Source: Phialophora verrucosa
Lineage: Eukaryota > Ascomycota > Eurotiomycetes > Chaetothyriales > Herpotrichiellaceae
Direction: 5' to 3'
Length of the DNA stretch: 64,000 bases
Assembly (NCBI GenBank): GCA_002099365.1
Contig: MSED01000003.1
Coordinates: 806,001-870,000 of the forward strand
In this document: positions 44,090-56,540 of the stretch, in pieces
How the letters are laid out: each line of letters starts with the position of its first letter
Numbering within the stretch: position 1 is the first letter of the stretch
Notes under the pieces: model-generated
Databases searched by the model: none
The model's input: only the letters and a program-made list of their open reading frames with translations
Told to the model about the DNA's origin: nothing
Program-made: the position numbers and the translations under genes

Positions 44090-46101
44090 GCACTTCAAGT
44101 TGACCTCCGTGTCCCTGTCTCCCTTCACTCTCACTGTCATTCACCTTTCTGTTCTGCTGAAGAGACCAAATCCTGGATGACGCCATGGGTGGTTGGTAAA
44201 TTCTAGCAGCTTTTGGCGCTGGCGCTCGTCCGCCAATCTACGTCAGGCTTTTGTCTTTCAGCTCCCCCCTCAGCGCCCGTAGAGCAGAACACCCGCCTGG
44301 CTGGCCAGCGTCACGCACGCTCTTGAACCCTGTTGCTTTAGACTCCTTGCTCCAAAACCCAGGACGAACCTTTCCATGTTCAACCTCATACTCTTGCCCG
44401 AATCGTCAAGCGCCGTCCTCTTTGGGTCACGCCGGGGCTCAACTTGACGAGTCCTCCATTCTTCAGGTTCAGTGGCGTGCACTTATCCAGAACGAGCCTC
44501 CCCACGTCTCACTAACTACTGAAACAACCCGGAAGACATCTGAGGCCTCCAGGTACCGGCAAGTGGCTGATAAGTGATACAACTGCTGCAAAATGTGGCT
44601 GAAAGTCTCACAAATTTCCCGATCCCACCCCTGTTGTTGTGATCTGCATTCGTTGATGCGAGTACTCCGTACTTCGTACTGCTACCTGCAGAAACTATTT
44701 CGTCTTGAGTGCGAGGGGCCTCGCACTGAATTCTTCTGGTGGAAGAAACGCCATTCTGGCTCGATGACATCCTCCAGACGCATGCACTGGACGAGCTTCA
44801 ACTCGACAGCTCTATACGGTTGACGCGCAGCCAGTGTACTGTTTCATCACATCTTCGGCCCAACGTGCAACAAACAGCGGGCCATCTTGTCGTCCGGATA
44901 CGAGTGCTCACTCAGCCGTTGTGCTTAGCTTCCCAAACACGAATCACTGCGATGTCGTCGATGCTCTGGTGCCTTTGCTCGAGAGATACGTAACGTTTGC
45001 GCGTGGGGCTCAAAGAAGGTTTGCGACAGAACCCTAATTATCGTAGTGCAGAACACAACCACCCCAGCCACCCACAAATTGTGCTTGCTTGGCCAGTGGC
45101 TGGTTGACTCTCGCCAAACACACGCCTCCGGGCTCTACCCAGTAGTAGTTAAAACCCCCTCCCAGGAAACTGCCGGTTTCAACTGAATCCCGAATCGCCG
45201 ACCAGAATCCCAAACAGGATCTCAGAATCCTTAGCCAGTGTGACCAGGAGGCTTGGAGGATTATTCACTGCAGGAAGTGAGAGCACCCTGATTGCCCAGT
45301 CACGAGCCACTCCAAGGTCGGAGGGGCTGATGGGTGGCGTCACCGCGAGCTCAACCACCAACGAAAATTACGTGAGGCGCAGTGCGTTCAAGTTAAACAC
45401 AGAGAGTCTTACGCAGCACCGAGTATGTGGCGTGCAGTATGCCACAAGGTAGCGAATTCCGAGGCCCTGTACGGAGCACTTGTTGATTATTACAGGAGAT
45501 GGCACCCAGATGGCATGACTCCAGGGAGCTGACCTCAGAATGTCCGGTATGCTAGTTCGTAGGGTTGTGAGTATTCGTACTCCGGACTGCAAAACACGAT
45601 TGCATCCTTGTTGCAACAGAATGCAACAGGGGTAAACCCTCCAAACAACTGCAAGGACGAGATCTGAGATGCGTTGATCTCACTGGCATTTCGGCTGCCT
45701 TGCAAAAAGCAAGGATGCTTGTGCGACTTCGCGGCAGCCGTTGGTTCGAAGAGAAAAAGATGCAGTCTGACAGACGCTTGAAATCCAAGCCACCGTGGCC
45801 ACCCATAGGCTGGCACTGGCAGCGGTCACGAAGTCACTTACAATGAGCAGGGCAGCTCAATGATGTCAAGGAGCCCACTGCACCTGCTATGTACAAGAAC
45901 ATTGACAGACAACAGTTCGGTCTGAAGTACGTACCGAGTACTCATACAGCACTCTTCATTGTCCTTGAACGGCGTCTGCCTATTTCAGGTGCTTGCATGT
46001 TTCTTGTCAGACCGCAGCCACTACGAGTACAACTCCTTTAGGCTGCAGCCGGGTCGCCGGCTTCCACTTGAAACAGGTACAGTACGCGTACGACTTCCTC
46101 C

Positions 46102-48588
46102 TCAGTCCACCGTTACTAATGGCGTGACTCTGTCTCCCGCCTTTACGCTGGCGCGTGTTCGTTGCAAGTCATCGGCCGACTTCAAGCACAGGTGCATGCC
46201 AAACCAAACACGGCCGTCCCTTCGCCTCGTCTTTGCCAGCGTAGTGAAAGGTTCTTGTCTTCGCTGCGCACTCTTCTGGTCCACGCAGACCATTTGGCAT
46301 CGTTGGCATGGCCCTAGGACTTCAAAGACATTTTCTGGATCTTCTCCTATTCGGAGACCTGCCCAGTCATCTTCGACATAGGGACTTTCCGTTTGTCCTC
46401 CCAGCAGCTCTTGAGCGATGACAATATTGCCGCGGAAGGAGTCGGCAGTGACTGCTTTGCCGATACCGTTACCGGATTGTTTAATTCGCTCGTTGAGGCG
46501 ATTGACGCTGGAGCGGGAAACAAGGAGAATCGGGCTCTCATTCGACAGGGCAATGGACTTGCCGATTTCGGTGGCTTGTTTCCCGCCCTGTTGACCAGGC
46601 ACGCGGACCTTCGCTCGCCTCACCGTCCCTCCACGCGGGAACCTCGCAAGCGTACACGGAACTCCAAGTGCTTCGGTGAAGAAGCCACTCACATCAGCCG
46701 ATGTATACACTTGCACATCAACGTCCTCGCCGCAGACGTTTACTGCTTTGCTGATCGATGCCTCACAGGGCTTGACGAGTCCGGTACGCGTCGGCGCCGA
46801 GTCAAGGCTGATTTCGAGCTTTCTCCGGTCAGCTGTATCAGGGCGCGTGAAAAAGACTTTCAGGATGCGTCTTTGCAGATCGATCTCTGGATGAATAAGA
46901 GCCATTCGAGGGAAACGCTTCTGGCTCAGCGCAACATCCGTCCCTTCATGGACGAGACACCACTCTCGGTCCCATGCGAGTCCCTTGTCGCCTACTTCCC
47001 ATGCCACATCAGAGGGGATCCTGTATGCTGCGCAACTTTTGATGGGAAAGACCGAGAGACTCTCAACCACGAAGCTTTCCAAGGTCGGATGATCATAGGG
47101 TTGCACTATTGCCGGCTGTGATGTCTGCGGCGGTATGTTGGAGTCGATATAGAATTCCTTGATGAAGTCGAGGAATGTGGTCACATCGCTCACACTGCTC
47201 ATCGCCCCGAAACTCAACCGGATGGCGCCTGTGGGTTTGCCGTTGATGATATCCACTTCACCTCCACACCGTTGCCCGGCGTCATAATTCTGGCGCAGCT
47301 CCTCGCTCGAAAGGCCGAGGTGAGATCCAATTCCTCCGGGATTGCACAACCCGCCTGTCCTAAACTGAATACTCTTCACTATCCCCAATTTCTCGACTTC
47401 CGAGATGGAGATGTATCTGTATCGACTGTCTTTGAGATTGAACGCAATGACAGGCCCTTGCGACGAACTTTCAGCGGCCGGTTCGGTGTAGATGGTGCAA
47501 ACCTGGCTCCCGTTCGCATGTCTCAGCTCACGCAACTGCTCTCTCATCATTGATGCCAAATGATTGGCGTGCCGCGAGATATTCTCCATACTTCCATATA
47601 TCCTCCTATGAACATCTAGCGCAGCCTGTAAAGCAATAATACTGTGAAAGGCCACCGTCCCATCTTCGAGGGCTCCGTGCAGCAACGATTTCTTCGCATG
47701 CCAGGTAGCTTTGCCAAATGTTGCAACGGAATCGACCGTTCCACCACCGAAGTACTTGCGTTGTCGGAGAACATGCCCGGAAGATTTTCGGACGATCAAG
47801 GCACCCAAGTCGGGAAAGCCGAAGACCTTGTAGAAGCTCAGGGCTGTGAAGTCGGGGCATGTCCAGGGGTCGGAGAAGTCGAGTGGGGATGTTGAGACGA
47901 GCGCTGCGGCGTCGAGGAGGGTGTATACAGAATATCCAAAACTTTCTCGGAGACACCTCATTCTTCGAGTCCAGTCCAACGGCAGGCGACGACCGGTCAT
48001 GTTCGACTGGGCAGGGTATGCGAACAAGGAGAGACTTCCGTCGTCCGTGGAACTGCCTTCACCAAGGCCGTCTATCCAGGCTTCAACTTCCCGGTCGCTA
48101 TTAAAGCAAGTCGTGCCTCGAGTAGCAAGCTCCCTCACGCCAACGAGGCTCGTATGAGCCTCTACATGGTAGAAGTACCCGAAGCTGCCCTCGTGATCTC
48201 GAAAAGCATCCCCCACGCTCTTGATTGCCGCGGTTGCATTCGCGACAAAAACGACGTCGAACTCATCAGGATCAGCCTTGAAGAACCGGAGGACCTGGAG
48301 TCGAGCATCATCAATCCGGCGAGAAGAGAGCTGCGAAGACGCCGACGCGGAATGCGGGTTTCCGAATAGGTTAGACGTCAGCTCCTTCGCATAGTGCTCA
48401 ATGAGCGTCTTAGCGTATAATGTGGTGCCGGCATGGTCGAGGTAAGTCGTACCCGCCAGCTGTTGATATTCTGCAGCGCGGATATCATCTATATTGATGA
48501 TGTACCCTGTTTCTGGGTCGATGACTGCCATGCATTGCTGTTCCCGGGATGATTGAGACATGCCGTTGGTGTCTGTCAGGGTGGCCAT
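46102..48588 (-). CDS. hxB: Molybdenum cofactor sulfurase (hxB/MOCOS type)
   Basis: Adds the terminal sulfur to the molybdenum cofactor of xanthine dehydrogenase-type enzymes; cytosolic. 828 residues, single exon, from the ATG at 48588 (the frame is open further but only with TTG). The N-terminal NifS-like PLP domain (about 25-480) has TTYLDHAGTTLYAK, NLFGNPHS, and the PLP lysine K254 in SFYKVFGFPDLGAL. The persulfide cysteine is C415 in FRTGGLCNPGG. The C-terminal half has a MOSC N-terminal beta-barrel (from about 505, VVESLSVFPIKSC) and the MOSC domain (to about 820) with FRGNIVI and LGPCQRCQMVCVD. Length and domain order match Aspergillus HxB. It is needed for purine and nicotinate use in related fungi. 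Confidence 0.95.
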   Translation of the reverse strand: MATLTDTNGMSQSSREQQCMAVIDPETGYIINIDDIRAAEYQQLAGTTYLDHAGTTLYAKTLIEHYAKELTSNLFGNPHSASASSQLSSRRIDDARLQVLRFFKADPDEFDVVFVANATAAIKSVGDAFRDHEGSFGYFYHVEAHTSLVGVRELATRGTTCFNSDREVEAWIDGLGEGSSTDDGSLSLFAYPAQSNMTGRRLPLDWTRRMRCLRESFGYSVYTLLDAAALVSTSPLDFSDPWTCPDFTALSFYKVFGFPDLGALIVRKSSGHVLRQRKYFGGGTVDSVATFGKATWHAKKSLLHGALEDGTVAFHSIIALQAALDVHRRIYGSMENISRHANHLASMMREQLRELRHANGSQVCTIYTEPAAESSSQGPVIAFNLKDSRYRYISISEVEKLGIVKSIQFRTGGLCNPGGIGSHLGLSSEELRQNYDAGQRCGGEVDIINGKPTGAIRLSFGAMSSVSDVTTFLDFIKEFYIDSNIPPQTSQPAIVQPYDHPTLESFVVESLSVFPIKSCAAYRIPSDVAWEVGDKGLAWDREWCLVHEGTDVALSQKRFPRMALIHPEIDLQRRILKVFFTRPDTADRRKLEISLDSAPTRTGLVKPCEASISKAVNVCGEDVDVQVYTSADVSGFFTEALGVPCTLARFPRGGTVRRAKVRVPGQQGGKQATEIGKSIALSNESPILLVSRSSVNRLNERIKQSGNGIGKAVTADSFRGNIVIAQELLGGQTESPYVEDDWAGLRIGEDPENVFEVLGPCQRCQMVCVDQKSAQRRQEPFTTLAKTRRRDGRVWFGMHLCLKSADDLQRTRASVKAGDRVTPLVTVD

Positions 48589-50230
48589 CGCAGTCTCACC
48601 TGCCGATCTCTCAGGGCCGTTATCGAAGGAAACACCGCGCCCATTGATCCCTTGAGCGGACAGGACGGTGGTCAATATAGTCAGAGCAGTGTCACGTATG
48701 GGAAAAGGCTCTTTCGAATCAGTGGACACGCGATGTACGAGTACGAACAATGATGAGTAGCTTGGAGCGGGGGATGAGGTGAGGAAGGCGAAAAGAAAGC
48801 GTGAGGAAATCAAAGCCTTCGGCGATCTCCGACCAGCAAATGGGCGAGACGTGATTGGTGCGGGCGTCTCGTCTTATCTCACAGTGCCATGATGTTTGAC
48901 TTTCGTGGTCTTTTGGCAGCAGTGAGATTGATGGTGCTGGCTGATGCCGACGAGCTCTCTCTTGTGTCCTGCGGATCGTATGGTGTAAAGTGCGATTTTC
49001 GAGAGCTTACAATTTCCCCGTCCTGCTCATGCTTGTGTGACGTGATGCTATTGGATCCCTTTGCTTCTACTATTCGAATACAACCTACCTCGGACCGCCT
49101 AAAACGATTCTGGCCTTCGCTCCAAGCAATCGACTCGCGCATCGTGACGACAACTCTACCGGCTTCTGCTCGGTGTGCAGTGATGTCCAGCTAGTGACCA
49201 TCCTCGCCACAGCACCAAACAGCACGGAGCGAGAGCCGGATGTCGCGGCGGCTTTGATGAGGTTCTGAACTCGTGAAACGCAAGATCTCCTGCTGGCCTG
49301 GGAGATGTTGGACCCTGGGTCACTGGGGAAGCCGTGGCAGATGAGAACAACCACCGCGTTGGCAAGGCTGGGCTGGTTACACCCCTCGCTTCCGACGAGG
49401 CTGGGCTTTACCGTATCCGTAGCTCTACTAAACAACTCTGTTCACGCAGTTATTCCCTCTCCGACAACTGATCCCCATGTTTCAGAGGTCTTCTCTCAGC
49501 CTCACCGGGACTCCGCGAGCTTTTGAACGGCTCTGGTCGAGAGACAACCTCTCGCGGCTGACGCTCAGGATCACAATCACGGCATCGCGAGAACTCCTTC
49601 TGCCGACGCTATCCGCTTCCAGCACGGAGCTTAAGCAAAGTGTACCTTGGCATGCCTTTTATCCTGCTTGGCTGGGGCTTTGAGGCTAAATCACCCATTG
49701 CTTCCATCGCGCTCGCTGTCTTCAATAGGAAAGTTGTGACCATCTATCTGCCGAAATGCCCCCTGGCTCGTGGTTGGCCTCAAAACACAGGCCATTGGAG
49801 GCATCCAGTCACCATTCGACCGGGAAACATAGCCTATGGTCAAGATTCCATCGGCTGACAGTCGACCTTCTGCCAGAGGTGCTTTACGAGGCTGTCGCTT
49901 GTGAGCGTAACCGAAATCATTGGACATGGTCGACGATCGACACCGGCGCCTCTGACGCCTCCGCAACTAACCCCAGATTCTTCCTCTCCACCGGGCAAGC
50001 TCCACCAAGGGCTCATCAAATTCGTGCTTTTTCGAATGCCATGCCGCGGGTGATATGTCAATTCTCGACAAGCGAAGGCGAATTCGCCTCCACCATGTTG
50101 TTGTGGCGGCTGTTCCTCGGGCACGCTCTATCAGACAATGCCCATAAGAACCATCATACCCCCGATCGTTCGCTAAGAGGAGTTCTCAATTCTTCCAGAC
50201 AGCTGCATTGATACTACCAGCTTCGACAAA
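48589..50230. other. Divergent interval between Moco sulfurase and sugar transporter
   Basis: 1.6 kb with no supported gene. A TACGAGTAC motif is at 48736-48744 close to the sulfurase 5' end. Several open frames at 49085-50211 overlap in both strands and lack family features. Confidence 0.45.
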
Positions 50231-52100
50231 ATGGCGACCACTACGAAGCTGTTCAAGAAAGCTACTCATGAGATCGGCGCCTCCGATCCCATTCTCACTC
50301 GAATTGCCGCAGAGGACAAAGTGCCATGGTATCAGAAACCTAACCTTCGGTACCTCTACTTCATGCTCTTTCCAACTTGCATGGGTATCGAGTTGACCTC
50401 TGGGTTTGATTCTCAATTGATCAACGCCCTCCAGATTGTGCCGTCATGGATCGACTGTGCGTAGCTTGCAAAAGGAGAGTGCAACGAACGACCCGCTAAT
50501 TTGCATCCTAGACTTCGGCGACCCTCAAGGCTCACTCAAAGGCATTATCGCTGCGGCATACTCGCTTGGAGCCATTCTGTCGTTGCCCTTCATCCCCATC
50601 GTCAATGACAAGTTAGGGAGAAGAGGATCAATCTTTGGAGGGTCGTGTGTCATGATTGTCGGAGCTCTCATTCAAGGCTTCGCCCGTAACGGTGCGTATT
50701 TACCAAGCAACTCCAGCCTCTCCCGGAAGGAGCCAGCTGGCTAATCTCAAATCGTGAATCCAGTCGGCATGTACATCGCTGCACGAATCATCCTAGGCTT
50801 CGGCATCCCGACATGCATCGTCTCCGGGTCTGCGCTGATCGGCGAACTGGGCTACCCCAAGGAGCGCCCTGTGCTGACCTCGCTCTTCAACGTCTCCTAC
50901 TTCATCGGCCAGATCACCGCCGCGGGCATCACCTTCGGCACGAACAATATCGCCAGCAACTGGGGGTGGCGGATCCCATCGCTCCTCCAAATGGCGCCTT
51001 CGCTCCTGCAGATCGTCTTCGTTTACTTCATCCCCGAAAGCCCGCGCTGGCTTGTCACCAAAGATCGCAGTGAAGATGCCTACGACATCCTGGTGAAGTA
51101 CCACGCCGAAGGCGACCGGGACTCGGAGTTTGTCCGCGCCGAAATGGCCCAAATGCAAACCACCATCCGGCTTGAGCTGGAGGCGTCGAAAAAGTCCTGG
51201 CTGTCCGTCTTCTCGACGGCGGGCATGCGGCGCCGCGTCTTCCTCTCCTCCTTCCTCGGCCTCTTCACCCAGTGGTCTGGCAACACGTTGATCTCGTACT
51301 ACTTGGGCGACCTGCTTGCCATGATCGGCCACACCGAGAGCATCTTCAAGCAGAAGATCAACCTGGGCAATTCGTGCTGGTCGCTCGTCTGCGCCTTCGT
51401 CGCCGCCATGCTGGTCACGCGCTTCAAGCGCCGCACCATGTACCTCGCGTGCACGTGCTCGCTGCTCGTCGTCTACATCTGCTGGACCATCACCATGCAG
51501 CAGTCTCTCCAGGCCACGGCGGAGAATCGCACCAATGCCGCGGCCGGGTCCGCCACCATCGCCTTCATCTTCCTGTACGCCCCGTGCTACAACATCGGCT
51601 ACAACGCCCTGACGTACACGTACCTGGTGGAGCTGTGGCCTTTCGCCGAGCGATCACGGGGCATCGCCATCTTCCAGCTCTTCGGCCGCTGCGCCGGCTT
51701 CTTCACCACGTTCGTCAACCCCATCGGCCTGAAGAATATCTCGTGGAAGTGGCTGATCACGTATTGCTGCTGGCTGGCGTTTGAGATCTGCTTTGTGTGG
51801 TTCTTCTTCCCCGAGACCGCCGGCCGCACCTTGGAGGAGTTGGCTTTCTGTGAGTATCTTCCCCCCTTCCCCCTGACGTTCGCCGATCAACCAATCGCTG
51901 CTCTTTGTGTACCACATTGCTGATTAACCTGCCCGCCCCTAGTGTTCGAGGACAAGGCGCTCGCCGACAAGGCCGTCGTCGCTGTAGAGAAAGTCGTCCA
52001 CCACGAGGACGTGGATCCCGTCACGATCGACCCCAAGAGCATCGAGGTCGGACATGCCGAGATCGTCGAGCAGGTCCCGGAGAAGGGCAGCAAAGTGTAA
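50231..52100 (+). CDS. MFS sugar transporter (lactose permease / hexose type)
   Basis: Proton-coupled sugar importer of the MFS sugar porter family. Exons are 50231-50456, 50512-50691, 50764-51849 and 51943-52100, giving 549 residues with about 12 hydrophobic segments. Family marks are GFDSQLINALQ in TM1, NDKLGRRGSIFGG after TM2, the FIPESPRWLVTKDR loop, and PETAGRTLEELAF after the last helix; the final exon supplies the family's LFEDK. It most resembles the fungal lactose-permease/cellodextrin-transporter branch by GFDS and NDKLGRR, but the sugar cannot be fixed. The C-terminal tail is Glu/Lys/Val-rich and cytosolic. It is convergent with the MARVEL-like gene. Confidence 0.92.
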
Positions 52101-52734
52101 CGCGGCCAGTGGTAGCGTGGGATCCGCCACCACGGTCATCACGATGGAAATGAGCATCGCGATATGGCCATGTCGGAAATCGCGGAATGAGAGACAACGT
52201 CCATACTCATTTCTGTACTCGGTACGGAGCCTGAACAGCCAATTTTGATGGGCCTGACGACCAGCATAGCTCGCAAGTTCTCTGTATTACTCTTCAGTGA
52301 CACGTCGAGATATCATCCTTGTCGCAATACTGCGCGAAGAAGGAGCACATTCCTAATCAAGTCTTATAGCTTGGCAGCACCAGGAAAGAAGGAATGTGCT
52401 GCAATTTGTACATGTTTGCGCATCGTGAGAAAAGAGCCTCTTCGTGGGTCAGCAGATTCGTGATATTTTGAATTCTTGGTTTCGAACTACTCGAGTATTC
52501 GAGGTATAGGTCGTGCGCGTCGTAACTCGTTTCCAAATATTTCAACACGTCTCGGAATGTGCATCGCTTTATCCCTGATATATTGACATGATCGAAATTT
52601 CGAACAGACTTGGCCTCAATAATGATGACACAAGGAAATTCGTTATGTTCAGCTCCTCCAAACCATCCACCTCGTCCCGAGCCCCTCCCGTATTCCTATC
52701 TGCAGAGAGCGGTGATATATCAACCCCCCCTCGC
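52101..52734. other. Convergent 3' region (sugar transporter / MARVEL-like)
   Basis: 634 bp, no gene recognised. Short palindromic words of the TACTCG type occur near 52213 and 52490. Confidence 0.45.
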
Positions 52735-53394
52735 CTAGACGTAGTATCGGCGGCGGCTGCTGCTTCTCCGTGATCCAGATCGCGAGTGGCCTCTGCGGCT
52801 ACTGTGTCTTGACCGTCTGACCTCCTTGGTGACGACAACCCTCTCGTGGCGGTGCAAGAAGATGGCCAACACAAAGGTGAAGAAGAACAAGATGGTGTTC
52901 AGTATTCCCAAAGCCCATGATGCTTTAAGCATGGTGCAGTTTTTGTTGAGGTGTAGTGCCAATGATGAACCGCTGCTTCTGCCGTAGTACCCAAATGGCC
53001 CAAGATTGACATAGATAGAACCGGTGGAGAAGTTGCCGCAATCGGCGTCGCTGATGCCTCGAAGCTCGTAGTCAGCTGCGATGAATGCGCCAACGAAACA
53101 GAGGTCGATGAACGAGACGAAGAGGGCGGAGCGGCGCGTTGAGCCGAGGCGGAGGAGGGTGACAACCGCCCATGCGCAGGCGAGAACGGAGACGATGAAG
53201 AGCACGAGGATGAAGGACGGAGTGAGCTGGTTGTTGTCATTGAAGCCGTCGACGAACCATGCCTGCGTCGCGAGTTAGTAGAGGCTCAGGATCAATTGAG
53301 GGCGAGCGAGACAACGTACCAGCATCCCAATGATGGGAATCAACGTCACGATCTCCACGATCCTCCAGAAGGAGAAAAGCAGACCTCCGAGCAT
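52735..53394 (-). CDS. MARVEL-like four-TM membrane protein
   Basis: 200-residue integral membrane protein from exons 53394-53320 and 53262-52735 (phase 0). Four hydrophobic segments: about 4-28 (WRIVEIVTLIPIIGMLAWF), 39-61, 69-88 and 134-156. The pattern of a short first loop after TM1 (VDGFNDN) and a Cys-containing loop before TM4 (DADCGNFSTG, NKNCTMLKASW) is that of fungal MARVEL-domain proteins. The cytosolic C-terminus of about 40 residues is an Arg/Ser-rich tail with many RS/SR pairs, ending RRRYYV. MARVEL proteins work in membrane apposition and eisosome-like domains; the role here is unknown. Confidence 0.85.
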
Positions 53395-56300
53395 CTTGAG
53401 TTACTTTGAGGTGACCAGAGCCAGGGAGAGCTGGTAAGAATGGTTATCGTTTCAACCGCAGACTGTTACTGCCTCAAGTGGTGGTCACCAGAACCCAATG
53501 CGTGCGGGGTTGCACCAGCGCGGTGTTCCAGAGAATGAATGGATGGACGAAGCAGTATTAAGGCCACTGGCACTGGAAGAAGTTTCCAGATTCAAAAAGG
53601 ATATATGCAGAGAACCAACCGGTGAGACCAAGGATGAATGATAACAGTATCGAGGAGGCTGGGCGACCCTGAAGACTATCAAATCCCACTGTCAAGTGAA
53701 CCTGGTGAGAGTTCATCCTCCAGAGAATCGTTGTGGCTGGCAGGCACTAGCTTCCTCGTCAGGCGTCATAGCTTGTCTTTTGGGGGCATCCCTCGCCGTC
53801 TGATTGGCGCCCCGGTCGGGCTGCTGCCGAAGTGCCTCTGGCAATAATCGTTCCTCCCGCTTTTCGTGCTTCCCACTTCATCCGCTGCCTTGAAGCTGGG
53901 AACAAACACTTGTAACAAGTCCTGCTCCATCCCACACTACTCGTACACATCGCTCGTGTGGATCGGCGCCTATCACGAACACGTTGCCTTGAAACTCGCC
54001 TATTCCTGCTGCTGATGCCATGACATAGTTGTGCACATGGACACAGGTCGTGGCTGTTTTGAAAGTTTGTTTCCTCGACATCGTTACGGCTGCGAAGATC
54101 CTTTACCAATTGATCGCGGAGAGGCACGGCGCGCAAGGCTTCTGCCAACTATCACATCTCAGCGATCTATCTCACCTGGTGTCCTGGCAGTCGTCCATCC
54201 CCAATTGAATCTCCTCACGTCATTAGATACCTTCAGTCGCCACGAATGTCCCCGAAGCACGGGAGGTTTGCGCCTTGGGCTTGGCATCATCAAGCCGAAG
54301 CAGCTCTCATGTCTAACCGCCCCAGGACCTTCCTTGAGTGGCACAAGTCGAGTACTCATCAGAACAGAGTTCTATCTGGGAAAGAACCGGCAGTGGAGGA
54401 GGCTGTTGTGTTCAAATAAGACTGGAGTGGTCCAACAATTACCCAAGGTCTGTTGGCAAGCTCTGTTCATGTGCCGTAGGGTCTCTCCAGCAACGTTACG
54501 GCGGCCTTACCTCTTGTCAAGCTGTTTGGCAGAACAAAATGGCAGAGAGACCACGGATCATTCTGCCGTTAGGTTCGCAAGCTTGCGGGCAGAGATTCCT
54601 TCAACGATATGAGGAAGTGGCTCGTGATACTGCTTTGTTCACGCACATGAAAGGCACAATGCGAATGCTTGCTCACCCCCAGCCGGGAAGCTCTCCCTTG
54701 ACATTCACTGATGTGATCTAGGCCTTCCTTTCACAGCTTTCAGTTCTCCCACATCATGGCCTGCCCATTCGGACGTTACATCAACAACACAAGACAAGGC
54801 GGGGCTGCCTAAACAGATCTTGGGTGCAGACTTAGTGTGAAGGCAGTCAATTGTTCTGGACACGCCTAGACCAGCGGCAGCACACTTCTTTAGGAGGTAG
54901 CCTCTTCAAAGGCAAGCGAGAGCTCTGCTTCGTCGCGGATACAATGTTGCCTAGCCGCAGCGGAATCAAAGGGCCGGGACGCAGCGCAATATCCAGAGGA
55001 TCTAGCGATCAATAGCTAACAACTTGACCTAGTACTCATGCAAGCCATAGACAGAGATCCAAGTGATCTCAGAGCAGCCGCATGACATGAGGTTGCTCGA
55101 CCATCATGCGCTAGGCAGAAAGAAGAAGTCTCAATATTTCTCCGCTAGGACTGAAGGTACAGGCTTGAATGACAGGGTGGATGGGTGGATCGTGAAGAAA
55201 CCTCTAGCTTTGCATCCGGATTGCGGTACGACAACCTTCGAGCAGTGCGGCACCGACCGGGAGGCAAGTGAAGGAGAACTTCGCGGCTGCTTTTCCAGAT
55301 GCAGCAACCACAGAACAAAATGTACAGGGGATCTTCGCAGTCGCAACTCTCTCACGCTACAAATCGCTCAAGGGACGTCAGTGATGTGGTATTCTGGTGG
55401 GAAGAAAGTGTCAAATCCTCCTGAATGGCATACTATGCAACTTGATATTGTTCGATCACATCTGTCAACATCAGCAATCAGGAAAGAGAACCATGCACCC
55501 CTCCCACAGAGGACTTTACAGCCTTGGCAAAGTAGCTGCACCTTGTCCCCTCACTCTTCGCCTGAAGTCTGCCTTGGTGTGGCCACGATGCCCGACATCT
55601 CGAAGGACGGCTTCATGAGTGGTCACTCAGCCGTTCGAGCGGCCGTTCGCCTCGAGACTCGACGCCCTGGCCGATAGATTTGCCTGCAACCACAACATGA
55701 CCTACCTTTCTCACCGCGCTTGGGGTCGTCAACGACTGCTTTGAGCGAGTATCGATGCGCTAATGATCTCAGTGACCTCCTGGTTCACCAGTCGGCATCC
55801 AATCGATGTGCAACAGAAGCCGCCGGACGGGGGTCTGTCACGTGACCACTCCGACCTGCCAACACCCGGCTGCATGGTCAAGGGGCACGTCTGACTTTGA
55901 AGAGCCATCGCAGTGGAGGACGTGAACAATGCCAGTACAACGGTACCGTTGGAATAAACACAGCACAAGCGCCGTTATCGCGGGCCCCGGTACACCTGTG
56001 CCGCATATCTGACGGGACGGCAATACAACCTGTGACGCCTTGACTGAGGAAATGGTAGTGTCAATCAAGCAAACACCGCTTCTCCGGCAGCCCACTCGGT
56101 TCCATTGACCCCATGTTGGCTACCTTCAGCTACGGGGAAATACCTTTCCATGCATAATTCAATCGATAAACCTCGGCCGGCAGGTGGCTGCGAGGACGCT
56201 AAAGCAGTCTTGAGCCTTCCCTTCGTGGCTTGGAGGACGGGAAGTGGACAAGTTGAAGGGTGGACCGACCGGAATCGGTTGCCTTGATCCATCGGGGAAC

Positions 56301-56540
56301 CTCGAACTGCACCTGCTCGAGTGTCGACATTTCTCGATGTCATTCGTGACCGCACAGAGATGGCAGTGCTCCTACCTTATCAGCAGGTCAATGGTTTGAA
56401 GGTTACTAACGACTTCTGGACCCCGTCCACCCCATGGCCTACTTACTTCACAGGTTGGTCTGCTGCCAACATCATGGATCTGGGCTCGATTTACTATTAA
56501 AGAGTCGAATCCTCCAGCCTTCAGGCGACATTTTCCAACG
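53395..56540. other. 3.1-kb gene-free interval
   Basis: No supported gene. The longest frames, 54031-54612 (+) and 55063-55677 (+), have no family features, no clear splice partners and uneven composition. A TACTCGTAC motif lies at 53938-53946. Confidence 0.4.

Larger units (their letters stand above)
42319..46101. other. 3.8-kb gene-free interval rich in TACTCGTA-type motifs
   Basis: Upstream region of the C2H2 regulator and 3' side of the molybdenum-cofactor sulfurase. No gene recognised; frames such as 42621-43166 (-) and 44251-44577 (+) lack family features. Contains a 14-bp palindrome (43298-43311), further copies at 43788, 44021, 44048, 44663 and 46022, and a 21-nt word shared with 39745. 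Confidence 0.5.

Noticed and set aside
46393..47121. 242-codon plus-strand frame inside the Moco sulfurase gene
   Set aside because: Antisense shadow of a well-supported coding region.
54031..54612. 193-codon open frame
   Set aside because: Same reasons; overlaps another open frame of similar quality in a different phase.
55063..55677. 204-codon open frame
   Set aside because: No family features, no regular composition, no neighbour support; likely chance in a gene-free stretch.
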